A stretch of 64,000 nucleotides of DNA from an uncultured Gammaproteobacteria bacterium. GTDB taxonomy: Bacteria > Pseudomonadota > Gammaproteobacteria > Pseudomonadales > Pseudohongiellaceae. Location of the stretch: the NCBI GenBank assembly GCA_903889815.1, contig CAISYX010000016.1:4850-68849 (forward strand), given 5' to 3'. The first letter of the stretch is position 1; every line of letters begins with the position of its first letter. Both the position numbers and the translations under genes were made by a program. Below are positions 1 to 7,721 of this stretch, in pieces. The notes below the pieces were generated by a model, which ran no database searches, was not told the DNA's origin, and was given only the letters and a program-made list of their open reading frames with translations.

Positions 1-948
1 ATCATCGCCTGTTGTGGCAACTTCTTTGTTCTTCTTGGCTGCCATTTCCTTGTCGATGTATGTATTCAGCACTCTGGTCAATGCTGCGCGAAAGCCAGCA
101 AGGTGAGTGCCGCCATCCTTCTGAGGGATATTGTTTGTATAGGGGTAGATGTTTTCCTGATACGTATCATTCCACTGCAGGGCAATCTCCACGGATATGC
201 CATCTTCAATGCGCTCCGCGTTGAAGTGGAATATCTTGTTCACGGGGGCCTTGTTGGTATTCAGATAGTTTACAAATGCCTTCAACCCGCCTTCATACTT
301 GAACAACTCACTTTTCCCGGAGCGCTCATCCTTGAGTTGAATGGACACTCCAGCATTAAGGAATGCGAGTTCCCGGAGCTTTTTGGCTAGAATTTCGTAG
401 TGGAATTCTATATTCGAAAATGTTTCCTTTGATGGTTTGAAGTGACACTCAGTTCCGGTTACATCTGTTTCGCCGACAACCGCAAGCGGCGCTTGCGGGA
501 CACCGTGCACATAATTCTGCTCGTAAACTTTTCCAGCTCGGCGGATTGTCAGCTTTAGCTCTTCTGAAAGTGCATTTACAACGGACACCCCTACACCGTG
601 AAGTCCACCTGAAACTTTGTAGCTGTTATCGTCGAACTTACCACCGGCATGCAGTACCGTCATGATCACTTCAGCAGCAGAGACGCCCTCTGTATGCATA
701 TCAGTTGGGATGCCTCGACCGTTGTCTGAGACGCTTACTGTCTCCCCTACGTGTATAGTGACCCGTATATCATCACAGTATCCTGCTAGCGCCTCGTCAA
801 TGGAGTTGTCTACCAATTCGAACACCATGTGATGCAGACCAGTACCATCGTCTGTATCACCGATGTACATGCCCGGGCGTTTCCGCACAGCATCCAGACC
901 CTTTAGGACCTTGATGCTGGATGAGTTATACGTCGAGTCCTGAGCCAT
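1..948 (-). CDS. gyrB: DNA gyrase subunit B, N-terminal part (gene runs off the window)
   Basis: GyrB is the ATPase subunit of DNA gyrase, which introduces negative supercoils in the cytoplasm. The first 316 codons are visible on the minus strand from the ATG at 948; the rest lies left of the window. Seen in the translation: the opening MAQDSTYNSSSIKVLKGLD, the KRPGMYIGD segment, the GHKL ATPase N-box (ELVDNSIDEAL), DNGRGIP, and the ATP-lid GGLHGVGVS. The visible end, ATGDDA, matches the GHKL/transducer region near residue 316 of known GyrB. A good ribosome binding site AGGAGA (960-955) sits 6 nt upstream of the ATG, which fixes the start. It is last in the dnaA-dnaN-recF-gyrB order. Confidence 0.97.
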   Translation of the reverse strand, partial: MAQDSTYNSSSIKVLKGLDAVRKRPGMYIGDTDDGTGLHHMVFELVDNSIDEALAGYCDDIRVTIHVGETVSVSDNGRGIPTDMHTEGVSAAEVIMTVLHAGGKFDDNSYKVSGGLHGVGVSVVNALSEELKLTIRRAGKVYEQNYVHGVPQAPLAVVGETDVTGTECHFKPSKETFSNIEFHYEILAKKLRELAFLNAGVSIQLKDERSGKSELFKYEGGLKAFVNYLNTNKAPVNKIFHFNAERIEDGISVEIALQWNDTYQENIYPYTNNIPQKDGGTHLAGFRAALTRVLNTYIDKEMAAKKNKEVATTGDD

Positions 949-1057
949 GCGTGTTCTCCTGTGCTTTTGGTAGTCGCCAAGCTTTGGCTTTGCGACCCCC
1001 TGTTATATCTCTTTTTTTGGGCTGGAAGCCTTTGAGCGTTCGCTTGTGGGGCTCGCC

Positions 1058-2143
1058 TTAAACTGGCCTTATTTTACCATGTTCCACGTGGAACTTTCTT
1101 GGACATATGCTTGAAGGCCAAGCGTCATCCAAGTCCGAAGCGTCAACGCATGTCATAAATACCTGGCTCTCCAGCTGGCAGAGAAGCTCACAGACACGCT
1201 TCCTGTTGTTTTTGTCCAGCTCAGATGGGAGATCATCAACAAGAAATAAAACCTTTGTTCCCGTCAACTCAGACAACAAAACTCCTTGTGCTACCTTCAG
1301 TGCAACTACCACAAGCTTTTGCTGGCCCCGTGAAAGAATCTCGTCCGCTCGGCTCTTGCCGATTCTGATTTGCAGGTCGGCCCTGTGGGGCCCTGTCTGT
1401 GTGGCGCCGTAACGCACATCTCTTTCGAGAGAAGCGTTGAGAACATCTACGAGCTCAGCGCCGTCTTCCCATCCTCGGAAATACTTGACTGCCAAGCCCG
1501 GTATTCCAATCAAACTTGAAAGCGTTCTTTCGAATACTGGCAGAAAAAGCGTTATGTAACTTCTGCGCGAACAATCAATTCTTGCGGCATAGGAGCCTAG
1601 CTCTGCACCCCAAGCTTCCAGCTGTTGCTTGTCCGGAGTTCGCTGCTTTAAAAGTAGATTTCGTTGCGCAAGGCACTTTGCCGCACCTCTCCAGTCTCCG
1701 GAAAAATCATGTTCCACGTGGAACACACCCCAATCAAGAAATTTGCGCCGAGTCTTTGAGCTGCCCTCAAGAAGATCAAAACTATCAGAATTGAGAAGTT
1801 GAAGGGGTAGTTGTCGGGCAGTGGGCAGCCAATTACTTTGTCGCTCACCCATTAACTTCAAAATGTGATTGCCCGATCGGCCTTTCGTAACACCAATCGT
1901 GGCACCAGAGAACAGCTCAGAAAAAACAGTTATTTCATCTAGACCAGTCTGTATCACTGACTCAACACGCTGACTTCTAAACGAGCGCCCGAGACCCGTG
2001 TAGTAGACTGCCTCCAGCAGGCTGGTCTTGCCGCTGCCATTGGCGCCAAAGAAGATATTTACCCCCTCTCCGGGTAGCAGCTGAACATTCGAAAGATTAC
2101 GTAATCCGAGTACATCAATACGTCGAATTGCAGTCATAGTCAC
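1058..2143 (-). CDS. recF: DNA replication and repair protein RecF
   Basis: RecF is an SMC-like ATPase that loads RecA at single-strand gaps through RecFOR. The 361-residue product has the family length. Walker A GANGSGKT is at residues 33-40. The ABC signature LSRGQQKLVVVALK and the Walker B FLVDDL followed by SELD are in the C-terminal third. The start is GTG at 2143; an in-frame ATG at 2137 is an equally plausible start two codons later. It lies 18 bp after dnaN and is probably cotranscribed with dnaA-dnaN. Two perfect parS palindromes lie inside the coding sequence, and each forces the peptide FHVEH into the protein (near residues 141 and 351). Confidence 0.96.
   Translation of the reverse strand: MTMTAIRRIDVLGLRNLSNVQLLPGEGVNIFFGANGSGKTSLLEAVYYTGLGRSFRSQRVESVIQTGLDEITVFSELFSGATIGVTKGRSGNHILKLMGERQSNWLPTARQLPLQLLNSDSFDLLEGSSKTRRKFLDWGVFHVEHDFSGDWRGAAKCLAQRNLLLKQRTPDKQQLEAWGAELGSYAARIDCSRRSYITLFLPVFERTLSSLIGIPGLAVKYFRGWEDGAELVDVLNASLERDVRYGATQTGPHRADLQIRIGKSRADEILSRGQQKLVVVALKVAQGVLLSELTGTKVLFLVDDLPSELDKNNRKRVCELLCQLESQVFMTCVDASDLDDAWPSSICPRKFHVEHGKIRPV
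1081..1094. promoter_or_regulatory. parS: parS centromere site 1 (ParB-binding palindrome)
   Basis: The 14-bp perfect palindrome GTTCCACGTGGAAC lies within the 3' end of recF. This is the core parS sequence recognised by chromosomal ParB in Pseudomonas and close to the consensus in Bacillus. It is about 11.8 kb from parB and 3.8 kb from oriC, the usual origin-proximal location. The match is exact; function is inferred from the family. Confidence 0.92.
1710..1725. promoter_or_regulatory. parS: parS centromere site 2 (ParB-binding palindrome)
   Basis: This is a 16-bp perfect palindrome, TGTTCCACGTGGAACA, in the middle of recF. It extends the same core as site 1 by one symmetric pair. The two sites are about 630 bp apart and in the same recF reading frame. 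They are the only copies of the 14-bp core I find in the window. Confidence 0.94.
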
Positions 2144-2161
2144 CGTAGATACGAGATTCGA

Positions 2162-3271
2162 TCAAAGGCGCATTGGCATCACGACATACAACGCATCAGA
2201 CTTGCCATCAGAGGCCTCGAGCAACGCGCTGCTGTTGGAATCATGAAGAGTGATCTTTACCTTGTCAGACACAAGGACGGAAAGCACATCGACGAGATAG
2301 CTAACATTGAATCCTATTTCCAATGACTCTCCACGATAGTCTACAGACACCGACTCTTCTGCCTCTTCCTGATCAGGATTGTTTGCAAGTATCCGAATCT
2401 CGCCGTTTGAGAGCAGCAAGCGAACGCCCCTGTACTTTTCGTTTGACAGAATAGATGCTCGCGAAAAAGCTTGCTTAAGCTCTTGTCGATCGCCGACTAC
2501 GTGTTTGTCGCCCCCTTTGGGAAGCACTCGGTTGTAGTCAGGAAACTTGCCATCCACAAGTTTCGAAGTGAAGGTAAAGTCCTGTGTTTTTGCCTTGACA
2601 TGATTACGCCCGAAAACCACCGAAACATTCTCTTGGTCACCAGTAAGCAACCTGCCAAGTTCGATGACGCCTTTGCGGGGGAGAATCACCTGGATCGGAG
2701 CATCAATTTGCAACTGTGACGGCATTGTTTGCATTGCGAGTCGATGTCCATCAGTCGCAACGACACGGAGATAACCGGCAGACAACTCGAAAAGCATTCC
2801 ATTCAGGTAGTAACGAACATCCTGCTGGGCCATTGCAAATGAAGTGCCTTCAAGAAGAGATTTGAGAGCACTTTGAGAAAGAGTCAATTCACAAGTGCCG
2901 GGCTCTTCTTCGGTAACTGGAAACTCAGTTGCTGGAAGTGTAGCCAAGCTAAATCGACTGCGCCCTGACTTGATAACCATTTTGTTCTCTTCGACTGAGA
3001 ACTCGAGCACAGACTCCTCTGCAAGTGACTTGCAAATATCAACAAGCTTTCTTGCTGGAACAGTTATATCTCCCGGTCGAGAAGGGCCGGAGATTACCAT
3101 CTTTCCAAGAAGCTCTACCTCAAGGTCCGTACCGGTAATGGATAGTTGGGAATTCGCGTCCAAAGACAACAACACATTGGACAGAACCGGCAAAGTTTGT
3201 CTACGCTCCACAACACCTGTAACCAGTTGAAGTGGTTTGAGAATGGCTTCCCTTGAGGTTGAAAAATACAT
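2162..3271 (-). CDS. dnaN: DNA polymerase III beta subunit (sliding clamp)
   Basis: The ring-shaped processivity clamp of DNA polymerase III. The start is taken at ATG 3271 because the protein then begins MYFSTSREAILKPLQ and has 369 residues, the size of Pseudomonas-type DnaN. An in-frame extension to 3382 adds 37 residues that overlap dnaA and resemble nothing in the family. Family features seen are RRQTLPVLSNVLL near the N-terminus, the ATDGHRLA segment in the middle domain, and the C-terminal YVVMPMRL end that forms part of the clamp's partner-binding pocket. It lies between dnaA and recF with a 67 bp gap after dnaA. Confidence 0.96.
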   Translation of the reverse strand: MYFSTSREAILKPLQLVTGVVERRQTLPVLSNVLLSLDANSQLSITGTDLEVELLGKMVISGPSRPGDITVPARKLVDICKSLAEESVLEFSVEENKMVIKSGRSRFSLATLPATEFPVTEEEPGTCELTLSQSALKSLLEGTSFAMAQQDVRYYLNGMLFELSAGYLRVVATDGHRLAMQTMPSQLQIDAPIQVILPRKGVIELGRLLTGDQENVSVVFGRNHVKAKTQDFTFTSKLVDGKFPDYNRVLPKGGDKHVVGDRQELKQAFSRASILSNEKYRGVRLLLSNGEIRILANNPDQEEAEESVSVDYRGESLEIGFNVSYLVDVLSVLVSDKVKITLHDSNSSALLEASDGKSDALYVVMPMRL

Positions 3272-3338
3272 GCTTTTGCACTCTATCCTAATGTAGTTGT
3301 CGGCGGCTTTAACCCTGCGAAATCTATTGCATTCCGCT

Positions 3339-4820
3339 TCAGGTTGCCAGCGCTCTGAGCAGATTGTTGTAGTCTTCCGCAAAGTCGAGAGAGATGCTTC
3401 TGAGATTCTTCACTTGCTTGCAGGCATGCAACACAGTCGTATGATCTCGACCTCCAAATGCATCACCAATCTCTGGAAGACTATGGTTGGTCAGTTCCTT
3501 GGAAAGACACATAGCCATCTGACGTGGACGCGCAACTGAGCGATTGCGTCGCTTGGAAAGCATGTCAGACATCTTGATCTTGTAGTACTCAGCAACAGAG
3601 CGCTGAATATTGTCTATGGTAACGAGTTTGTCGTGCAGTGCAAAAAGATCCTTCAACGCTTCCTTTACAAGCTCAAGATCTATAGGGCGTCCCACAAACT
3701 TGGCATGCACGATGACCTTCTTCAATGCACCCTCAAGCTCTCGAACATGTGAGCGCAGACGCTGTGCGATGAACATTGCCGCATCTGCCGGCAAATCAAC
3801 ATTGCTTTGCTCCGCTTTGTTGATAAGGATGGCTGCTCGCGTTTCCAACTCTGGGGGTTCTACCGCCACAGAAAGCCCCCAGCCAAAACGCGACTTGAGC
3901 CTCTCTTCCAAGCCATTGATTTCTTTATGATATTTATCACTGGTAAGAATGATTTGCTGACCACCTTCCAACAGCGCGTTGAAAGTATGGAAAAACTCTT
4001 CCTGCGATCGCTCTTTACCCGCGAAGAATTGGATATCGTCAATCAATAACGCATCAACCGAGCGGTAGTATCGCTTAAACTCATTAATGGCATTCAACTG
4101 AAGAGCGGTAACCATCGTCGCCACGAAAGTTTCCGAATGCAAATAGACTACTTTTGCATCAGGCTTTCGCTCTACAAGATAATTGCCTATAGCATGCATC
4201 AAATGAGTCTTGCCCAGTCCGACCCCGCCGTAGATAAATAGTGGGTTGTATGCGCCTCCCGGATTCTCGGCAACCTGCATCGCCGCAGCTCTCGCAAGCT
4301 GGTTGGATTTCCCCTCAATGAAATTGTCAAAGGTATTCTCTGGGTTCAAACTTCCCTTGTGTCGAAGCTTTCCATCGATAATGACTTCCATATTGCGAGA
4401 AGTCCGGCGAATCAAAGAAGTCTTGGAGAATGGAGAAATTGGCGGGGGGACACTAACGGCTCCAGCGCGGCTCTCGGCCTGTGACTTGTGAATCGGCTCA
4501 ATGCGCGCGCTTGCCAAATCTCGCGCATTGAGGGAACTGACTTGCATGGGCGAAGATTCGGGGCGATCGATTTGACCCTTGTCACCAACTTCGAAAATCA
4601 ACTCTACTGACCGATCAGGAGAATGCTCTTTGAGAAGCTCCTTTATTCGGGCAAGAAACTTGTCTCTTACCCAATCCAGAATGAATCTGTTGGGGGCATA
4701 CAGTCGAAGTTCATTAGAACTGGACTCAGCTTGCAGAGGCCGGATCCAGGTGTTGAACTGCTGGGAGGGAAGCTCACTTTTGAGACAATTGACACAGGTT
4801 TGCCAGTTTACCGAATTCAC
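3339..4820 (-). CDS. dnaA: Chromosomal replication initiator protein DnaA
   Basis: DnaA binds DnaA boxes in oriC and melts the adjacent AT-rich DNA. Domain I (QTCVNCLKSELPSQQFNTWIRPLQ) begins directly after the chosen start. A variable linker follows, then the AAA+ domain with Walker A GGVGLGKTHL and Walker B LLIDDIQFF, then domain IV with the signature GGRDHTTVLHAC. The GTG at 4820 gives 493 residues and an N-terminus like that of E. coli. A longer reading from 4898 would begin inside a DnaA box and upstream of the likely dnaA promoter (-10 TAGAAT at 4872-4867), so I reject it. Transcription is probably autoregulated through the box at 4889. Confidence 0.96.
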   Translation of the reverse strand: MNSVNWQTCVNCLKSELPSQQFNTWIRPLQAESSSNELRLYAPNRFILDWVRDKFLARIKELLKEHSPDRSVELIFEVGDKGQIDRPESSPMQVSSLNARDLASARIEPIHKSQAESRAGAVSVPPPISPFSKTSLIRRTSRNMEVIIDGKLRHKGSLNPENTFDNFIEGKSNQLARAAAMQVAENPGGAYNPLFIYGGVGLGKTHLMHAIGNYLVERKPDAKVVYLHSETFVATMVTALQLNAINEFKRYYRSVDALLIDDIQFFAGKERSQEEFFHTFNALLEGGQQIILTSDKYHKEINGLEERLKSRFGWGLSVAVEPPELETRAAILINKAEQSNVDLPADAAMFIAQRLRSHVRELEGALKKVIVHAKFVGRPIDLELVKEALKDLFALHDKLVTIDNIQRSVAEYYKIKMSDMLSKRRNRSVARPRQMAMCLSKELTNHSLPEIGDAFGGRDHTTVLHACKQVKNLRSISLDFAEDYNNLLRALAT

Positions 4821-4888
4821 TCTTTTCTTACCCTTCGTGGATCTTCTTGTACTAGATTGGACACAGATTCTAGCGTGTGAATAGATAC

Positions 4889-4897
4889 TTATCCACA
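4889..4897 (+). promoter_or_regulatory. DnaA box, perfect consensus
   Basis: TTATCCACA is identical to the strong E. coli R1 DnaA box. It overlaps the -35 hexamer of the putative dnaA promoter on the minus strand, which would allow DnaA to repress its own gene while also nucleating origin binding. Confidence 0.88.
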
Positions 4898-5027
4898 CAC
4901 ATGGTTGAGTTCCGCACCTGGTTTGAACAAAATTTTTTATTTTTAAATCAACGGGTTAGTTTTTTAATGGCGGGTTTGACGCTGAAAATGCTGCAGATTT
5001 CGCCCTGGCGATCAATGCGGAACTACC

Positions 5028-5036
5028 TGTGGATAA
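5028..5036 (-). promoter_or_regulatory. DnaA box, perfect consensus, opposite orientation
   Basis: TGTGGATAA is the reverse complement of the consensus box. It lies 130 bp from the first box, on the other side of the AT-rich block, so the two boxes face each other across the likely unwinding element. Confidence 0.87.
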
Positions 5037-5129
5037 CTTGTTGTCAACCCCGTATAGCTTAATGGACCAGAAAAAACGCGAGAAACTGCAAGCCAAACTG
5101 GATTAACAAGTTTTCTCTTGGCTTTGCAT

Positions 5130-5158
5130 TTGCAATGACTTCTCTAAACGACTAGAAT
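5130..5158 (+). promoter_or_regulatory. Sigma-70 promoter of rpmH-rnpA
   Basis: The -35 TTGCAA (5130-5135) and -10 TAGAAT (5153-5158) are separated by exactly 17 bp and lie about 50 bp upstream of the rpmH ATG. Two close matches at ideal spacing in front of a highly expressed ribosomal gene make this convincing. Confidence 0.75.
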
Positions 5159-5210
5159 TCGCGCTCGGTTTGAAACCGACTTATCTTTAAAGACCACATT
5201 GGAATTCATC

Positions 5211-5345
5211 ATGAAAAGAACCTTTCAGCCAAGTTTGTTGAAGCGCGCACGTACTCATGGTTTTCGTGCTCGTATGGCGACCAAAGGCGGCCGATTAGTA
5301 ATCAAGAGACGCCGTGCTTGTGGCCGTGCGAAACTCACAGCGTAA
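5211..5345 (+). CDS. rpmH: 50S ribosomal protein L34
   Basis: A 44-residue, highly basic ribosomal protein. It begins MKRTFQPSLLKRARTHGFRA, the L34 signature, and continues RMATKGGR. The tail RRRACGRAKLTA differs from the common ARRRAKGRKRL form by a cysteine where lysine is usual. It is the first gene to the right of oriC and stands directly before rnpA, as in nearly all bacteria. Confidence 0.96.
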   Translation: MKRTFQPSLLKRARTHGFRARMATKGGRLVIKRRRACGRAKLTA

Positions 5346-5389
5346 GCGATTCAATCCTCAAGCCAGCAGCACTCACACAAGTAGATTCT

Positions 5390-5770
5390 GTGTCTGAATT
5401 CAGATTCGGCAAAAAGCGACGTCTACTTGGCGCTTCGGACTTTCAACCTGTTTTCAAGAATGCTCGCTTCAAGGTCTCCTGCCAGCACCTACTTGTGCTG
5501 GCGGTACCTGGCAATCTTGTATGCCCACGACTGGGCTTGGTGATCGCCAAGAAAAACATCTCAAGAGCTGTCGACCGAAATCGAGTCAAACGCATACTTC
5601 GAGAGTCCTTCAGGCACAATCAAGGTTTGCTCCCTGCTGTAGACATCGTTATCCTAGCGCGCAGCGGAATCGGCTCCCTGGGCAAACATGTCATTCGATC
5701 AAAGATCGAGAAACTCTGGCAGGACTTGATACAGAAATCCGGACGCCCCTTGTCACACGAGGCGAACTAG
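5390..5770 (+). CDS. rnpA: Ribonuclease P protein component
   Basis: The protein subunit of RNase P, which assists the catalytic RNA in maturing tRNA 5' ends. The family motif RAVDRNRVKRILRESFR (basic RNR box) is present, preceded by RLGLVIAKKNIS. The GTG at 5390 gives 126 residues, the family length. The reading frame stays open to a TTG at 5318 inside rpmH, but those extra residues are not family-like. No strong ribosome binding site is visible before the GTG, so the exact start is uncertain. The stop TAG touches the yidD ATG. Confidence 0.93.
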   Translation: MSEFRFGKKRRLLGASDFQPVFKNARFKVSCQHLLVLAVPGNLVCPRLGLVIAKKNISRAVDRNRVKRILRESFRHNQGLLPAVDIVILARSGIGSLGKHVIRSKIEKLWQDLIQKSGRPLSHEAN

Positions 5771-6022
5771 ATGTTGAGTAAACTGGCCATCAAGCTGATT
5801 ACTGTCTACCAGCTCACTTTGAGTTTGTTGATCGGTCGTCAATGCCGCTTTTACCCTTCGTGTTCTCACTACACACAGGAGGCCATTGAGAAACATGGCC
5901 TCGCTCGCGGCATTAAACTGGGAACGAAACGAATTCTAAAGTGTCATCCTTGGCATGAAGGCGGTATTGATCTCGTTCCAGACGTTTGTCATTCACGAAA
6001 ATCCTCCAGCTTACCGAGATAG
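5771..6022 (+). CDS. yidD: Membrane protein insertion efficiency factor YidD
   Basis: An 83-residue protein that starts immediately after the rnpA stop codon. YidD is a small inner-membrane-associated protein that helps insertion of membrane proteins handled by YidC. The hallmark CRFYPSCSHYTQEAIEKHG is present, followed by KCHPWHEGGIDLVP, with the conserved cysteines. It is in the rpmH-rnpA-yidD-yidC operon, 12 bp before yidC. The C-terminal 12 residues are variable. Confidence 0.94.
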   Translation: MLSKLAIKLITVYQLTLSLLIGRQCRFYPSCSHYTQEAIEKHGLARGIKLGTKRILKCHPWHEGGIDLVPDVCHSRKSSSLPR

Positions 6023-6034
6023 CATTCAAAGAAA

Positions 6035-7714
6035 ATGGAATCCTTAAAATACCTCATCATCGGTGGCCTCGCGGTCGTGTCTTATATGCTTCTGCTTGCG
6101 TGGCAGGAAGATTATCCAAGGGTTGCAGTCTCTGAACCTGTTACTGCGCAAGTCGCGCCGGCAGCCATTGACACGCCGACTGCGCCAGCATCAGCTGCGG
6201 CCGTTTCAAGTTCAGACGTGCCAAATGTTACTTCACCCAGCACTTCGCCGTCTCCGCAGGTCGGCGACACTCGCATCATCGTTTCAACTGACGTATTGCA
6301 CGTAACTTTGGATAGAAACGGTGGAGATATTCTCGAAATATCTTTACCACAGTACAAGCGCCAGATTGATGTTGAGAATGACCCCTTCATTCTCCTCGAA
6401 AGCAATGCTCAAAGAACATATGTTGCCAAGAGTGGCCTGGTCGGACGCAACGGCATAGACAATACCACTCGCGCACTTTACTCTGCATCCTCAGACAGTT
6501 TCACATTGAGTGACTCAGCCGACTTCATCGAGATCGACTTGCTGCATGTTGCCTCCAACGGGGTGCAAATAACCAAGCGATTTACATTTGAGCGAGGCAG
6601 CTATCTTGTCAAGCTCAGTTACATCGTGAACAACACGACAAGCAGTGTCTGGCAGGCCAATCTGTTCGGTCAGATCAACAGAACAACATTTCCAGACCCC
6701 AGCAGTGCTGGTGGGGTGGGGATGTCATCATTCATGGGTTTCGCCGCCACCTCTCTCGATGACCCCTACTACAAAGTAGATTTTGGCGATGTCAACAACG
6801 GCATACCGCCACATGAGCTGACTGGCGGGTGGATCGCCATGAGCCAGCATTATTTTCTGTCCGCCTGGATTCCGTCCGGTGATGCGCTTCATACTTTTTC
6901 CATACGCAGAAGCCCGCAAAACCCAAGCGAGTACATAGCAGGGTTTACCGGACCTGAATTTACCGTAGCGCCCGGTACTGAATTGACCCAGCAAGTGTCC
7001 TTTTATGCAGGCCCAAAGGATCAATACGTCCTCAAGGAAATTTCACCAAATCTCGATCTGACGATAGACTACGGGTGGCTTTGGTTTGTTGCTTCGCCCA
7101 TTTACTGGTTGCTGACAAAAATCAATGCGCTCGTCGGAAACTACGGGTGGTCCATTCTCCTTTTGACTGTCACTGTCAAAGGACTGTTCTACAAATTATC
7201 TGCAACCAGCTACCGCTCAATGGCGAACATGCGTCGCGTTATGCCCAAGATGGTCCAGCTCAAGGAACGTCACGGCGATGACAAAATGAAATTGCAGAAA
7301 GCGACGATGGAGCTTTATCAAAAGGAAAAGATCAATCCCTTCGGTGGTTGTCTACCCATGCTGGTGCAAATGCCGGTGTTTATCGCTTTGTATTGGGTAT
7401 TGATGGAAAGCGTTGAATTACGACAGGCACCTTTCATTCTCTGGATCAACGACCTTTCAGTAATGGATCCATTCTTTGTACTGCCATTGCTGATGGGCAT
7501 ATCCATGTATGCACAATCTCTGCTGAGCCCGGCACCTGCAGATCCCATGCAAGCGAAGATAATGCGATTCATGCCTGTCGTAATGACGGTCTTCTTCTTG
7601 TGGTTCCCTGCCGGACTAGTACTGTACTGGCTTGCCAACAGCGTACTCGGGATCATGCAACAGTGGTACATCACGCGGAAAATCGACAAGGAGTACGAGG
7701 CCAAAAAAGCCTGA
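6035..7714 (+). CDS. yidC: Membrane protein insertase YidC
   Basis: The inner-membrane insertase that works alone or with SecYEG. At 559 residues it has the typical gammaproteobacterial long form. An N-terminal transmembrane anchor (about residues 5-22) is followed by a Pro/Ala/Ser-rich linker. The large periplasmic beta domain spans about residues 85-340. The C-terminal 60-kDa insertase domain begins at YGWSILLLTVTVKGLFY and carries INPFGGCLPMLVQMPVF and the final helices ending VLGIMQQWYITRKID. Its start ATG is 12 bp after yidD. Confidence 0.96.
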   Translation: MESLKYLIIGGLAVVSYMLLLAWQEDYPRVAVSEPVTAQVAPAAIDTPTAPASAAAVSSSDVPNVTSPSTSPSPQVGDTRIIVSTDVLHVTLDRNGGDILEISLPQYKRQIDVENDPFILLESNAQRTYVAKSGLVGRNGIDNTTRALYSASSDSFTLSDSADFIEIDLLHVASNGVQITKRFTFERGSYLVKLSYIVNNTTSSVWQANLFGQINRTTFPDPSSAGGVGMSSFMGFAATSLDDPYYKVDFGDVNNGIPPHELTGGWIAMSQHYFLSAWIPSGDALHTFSIRRSPQNPSEYIAGFTGPEFTVAPGTELTQQVSFYAGPKDQYVLKEISPNLDLTIDYGWLWFVASPIYWLLTKINALVGNYGWSILLLTVTVKGLFYKLSATSYRSMANMRRVMPKMVQLKERHGDDKMKLQKATMELYQKEKINPFGGCLPMLVQMPVFIALYWVLMESVELRQAPFILWINDLSVMDPFFVLPLLMGISMYAQSLLSPAPADPMQAKIMRFMPVVMTVFFLWFPAGLVLYWLANSVLGIMQQWYITRKIDKEYEAKKA

Positions 7715-7721
7715 TACTGCC

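Larger units (their letters stand above)
4821..5129. other. oriC: Replication origin region oriC (dnaA-rpmH intergenic)
   Basis: This 390 bp non-coding stretch up to rpmH has the position of oriC in Pseudomonas. It contains two perfect DnaA boxes, TTATCCACA at 4889-4897 and its reverse complement at 5028-5036. A two-mismatch box (TGTGAATAG) lies at 4876-4884. Between the perfect boxes, about 4922-4968 is very AT-rich (runs of T and A) and is a candidate unwinding element. Genes on both sides read away from this point. On the minus strand a dnaA promoter can be read: -10 TAGAAT (4872-4867) and -35 TGGATA (4895-4890), the latter inside the first box. Confidence 0.88.

Noticed and set aside
3272..3382. 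37-codon N-terminal extension of dnaN
   Set aside because: It overlaps dnaA and is not similar to any clamp. The ATG at 3271 gives the normal DnaN N-terminus.
4877..5062. 61-codon plus-strand ORF across oriC
   Set aside because: It contains DnaA boxes and the AT-rich block, has no ribosome binding site and no protein-like composition.
5318..5389. Upstream TTG start for rnpA inside rpmH
   Set aside because: It would add 24 residues not seen in RnpA proteins and overlap rpmH. The GTG at 5390 fits the family length.
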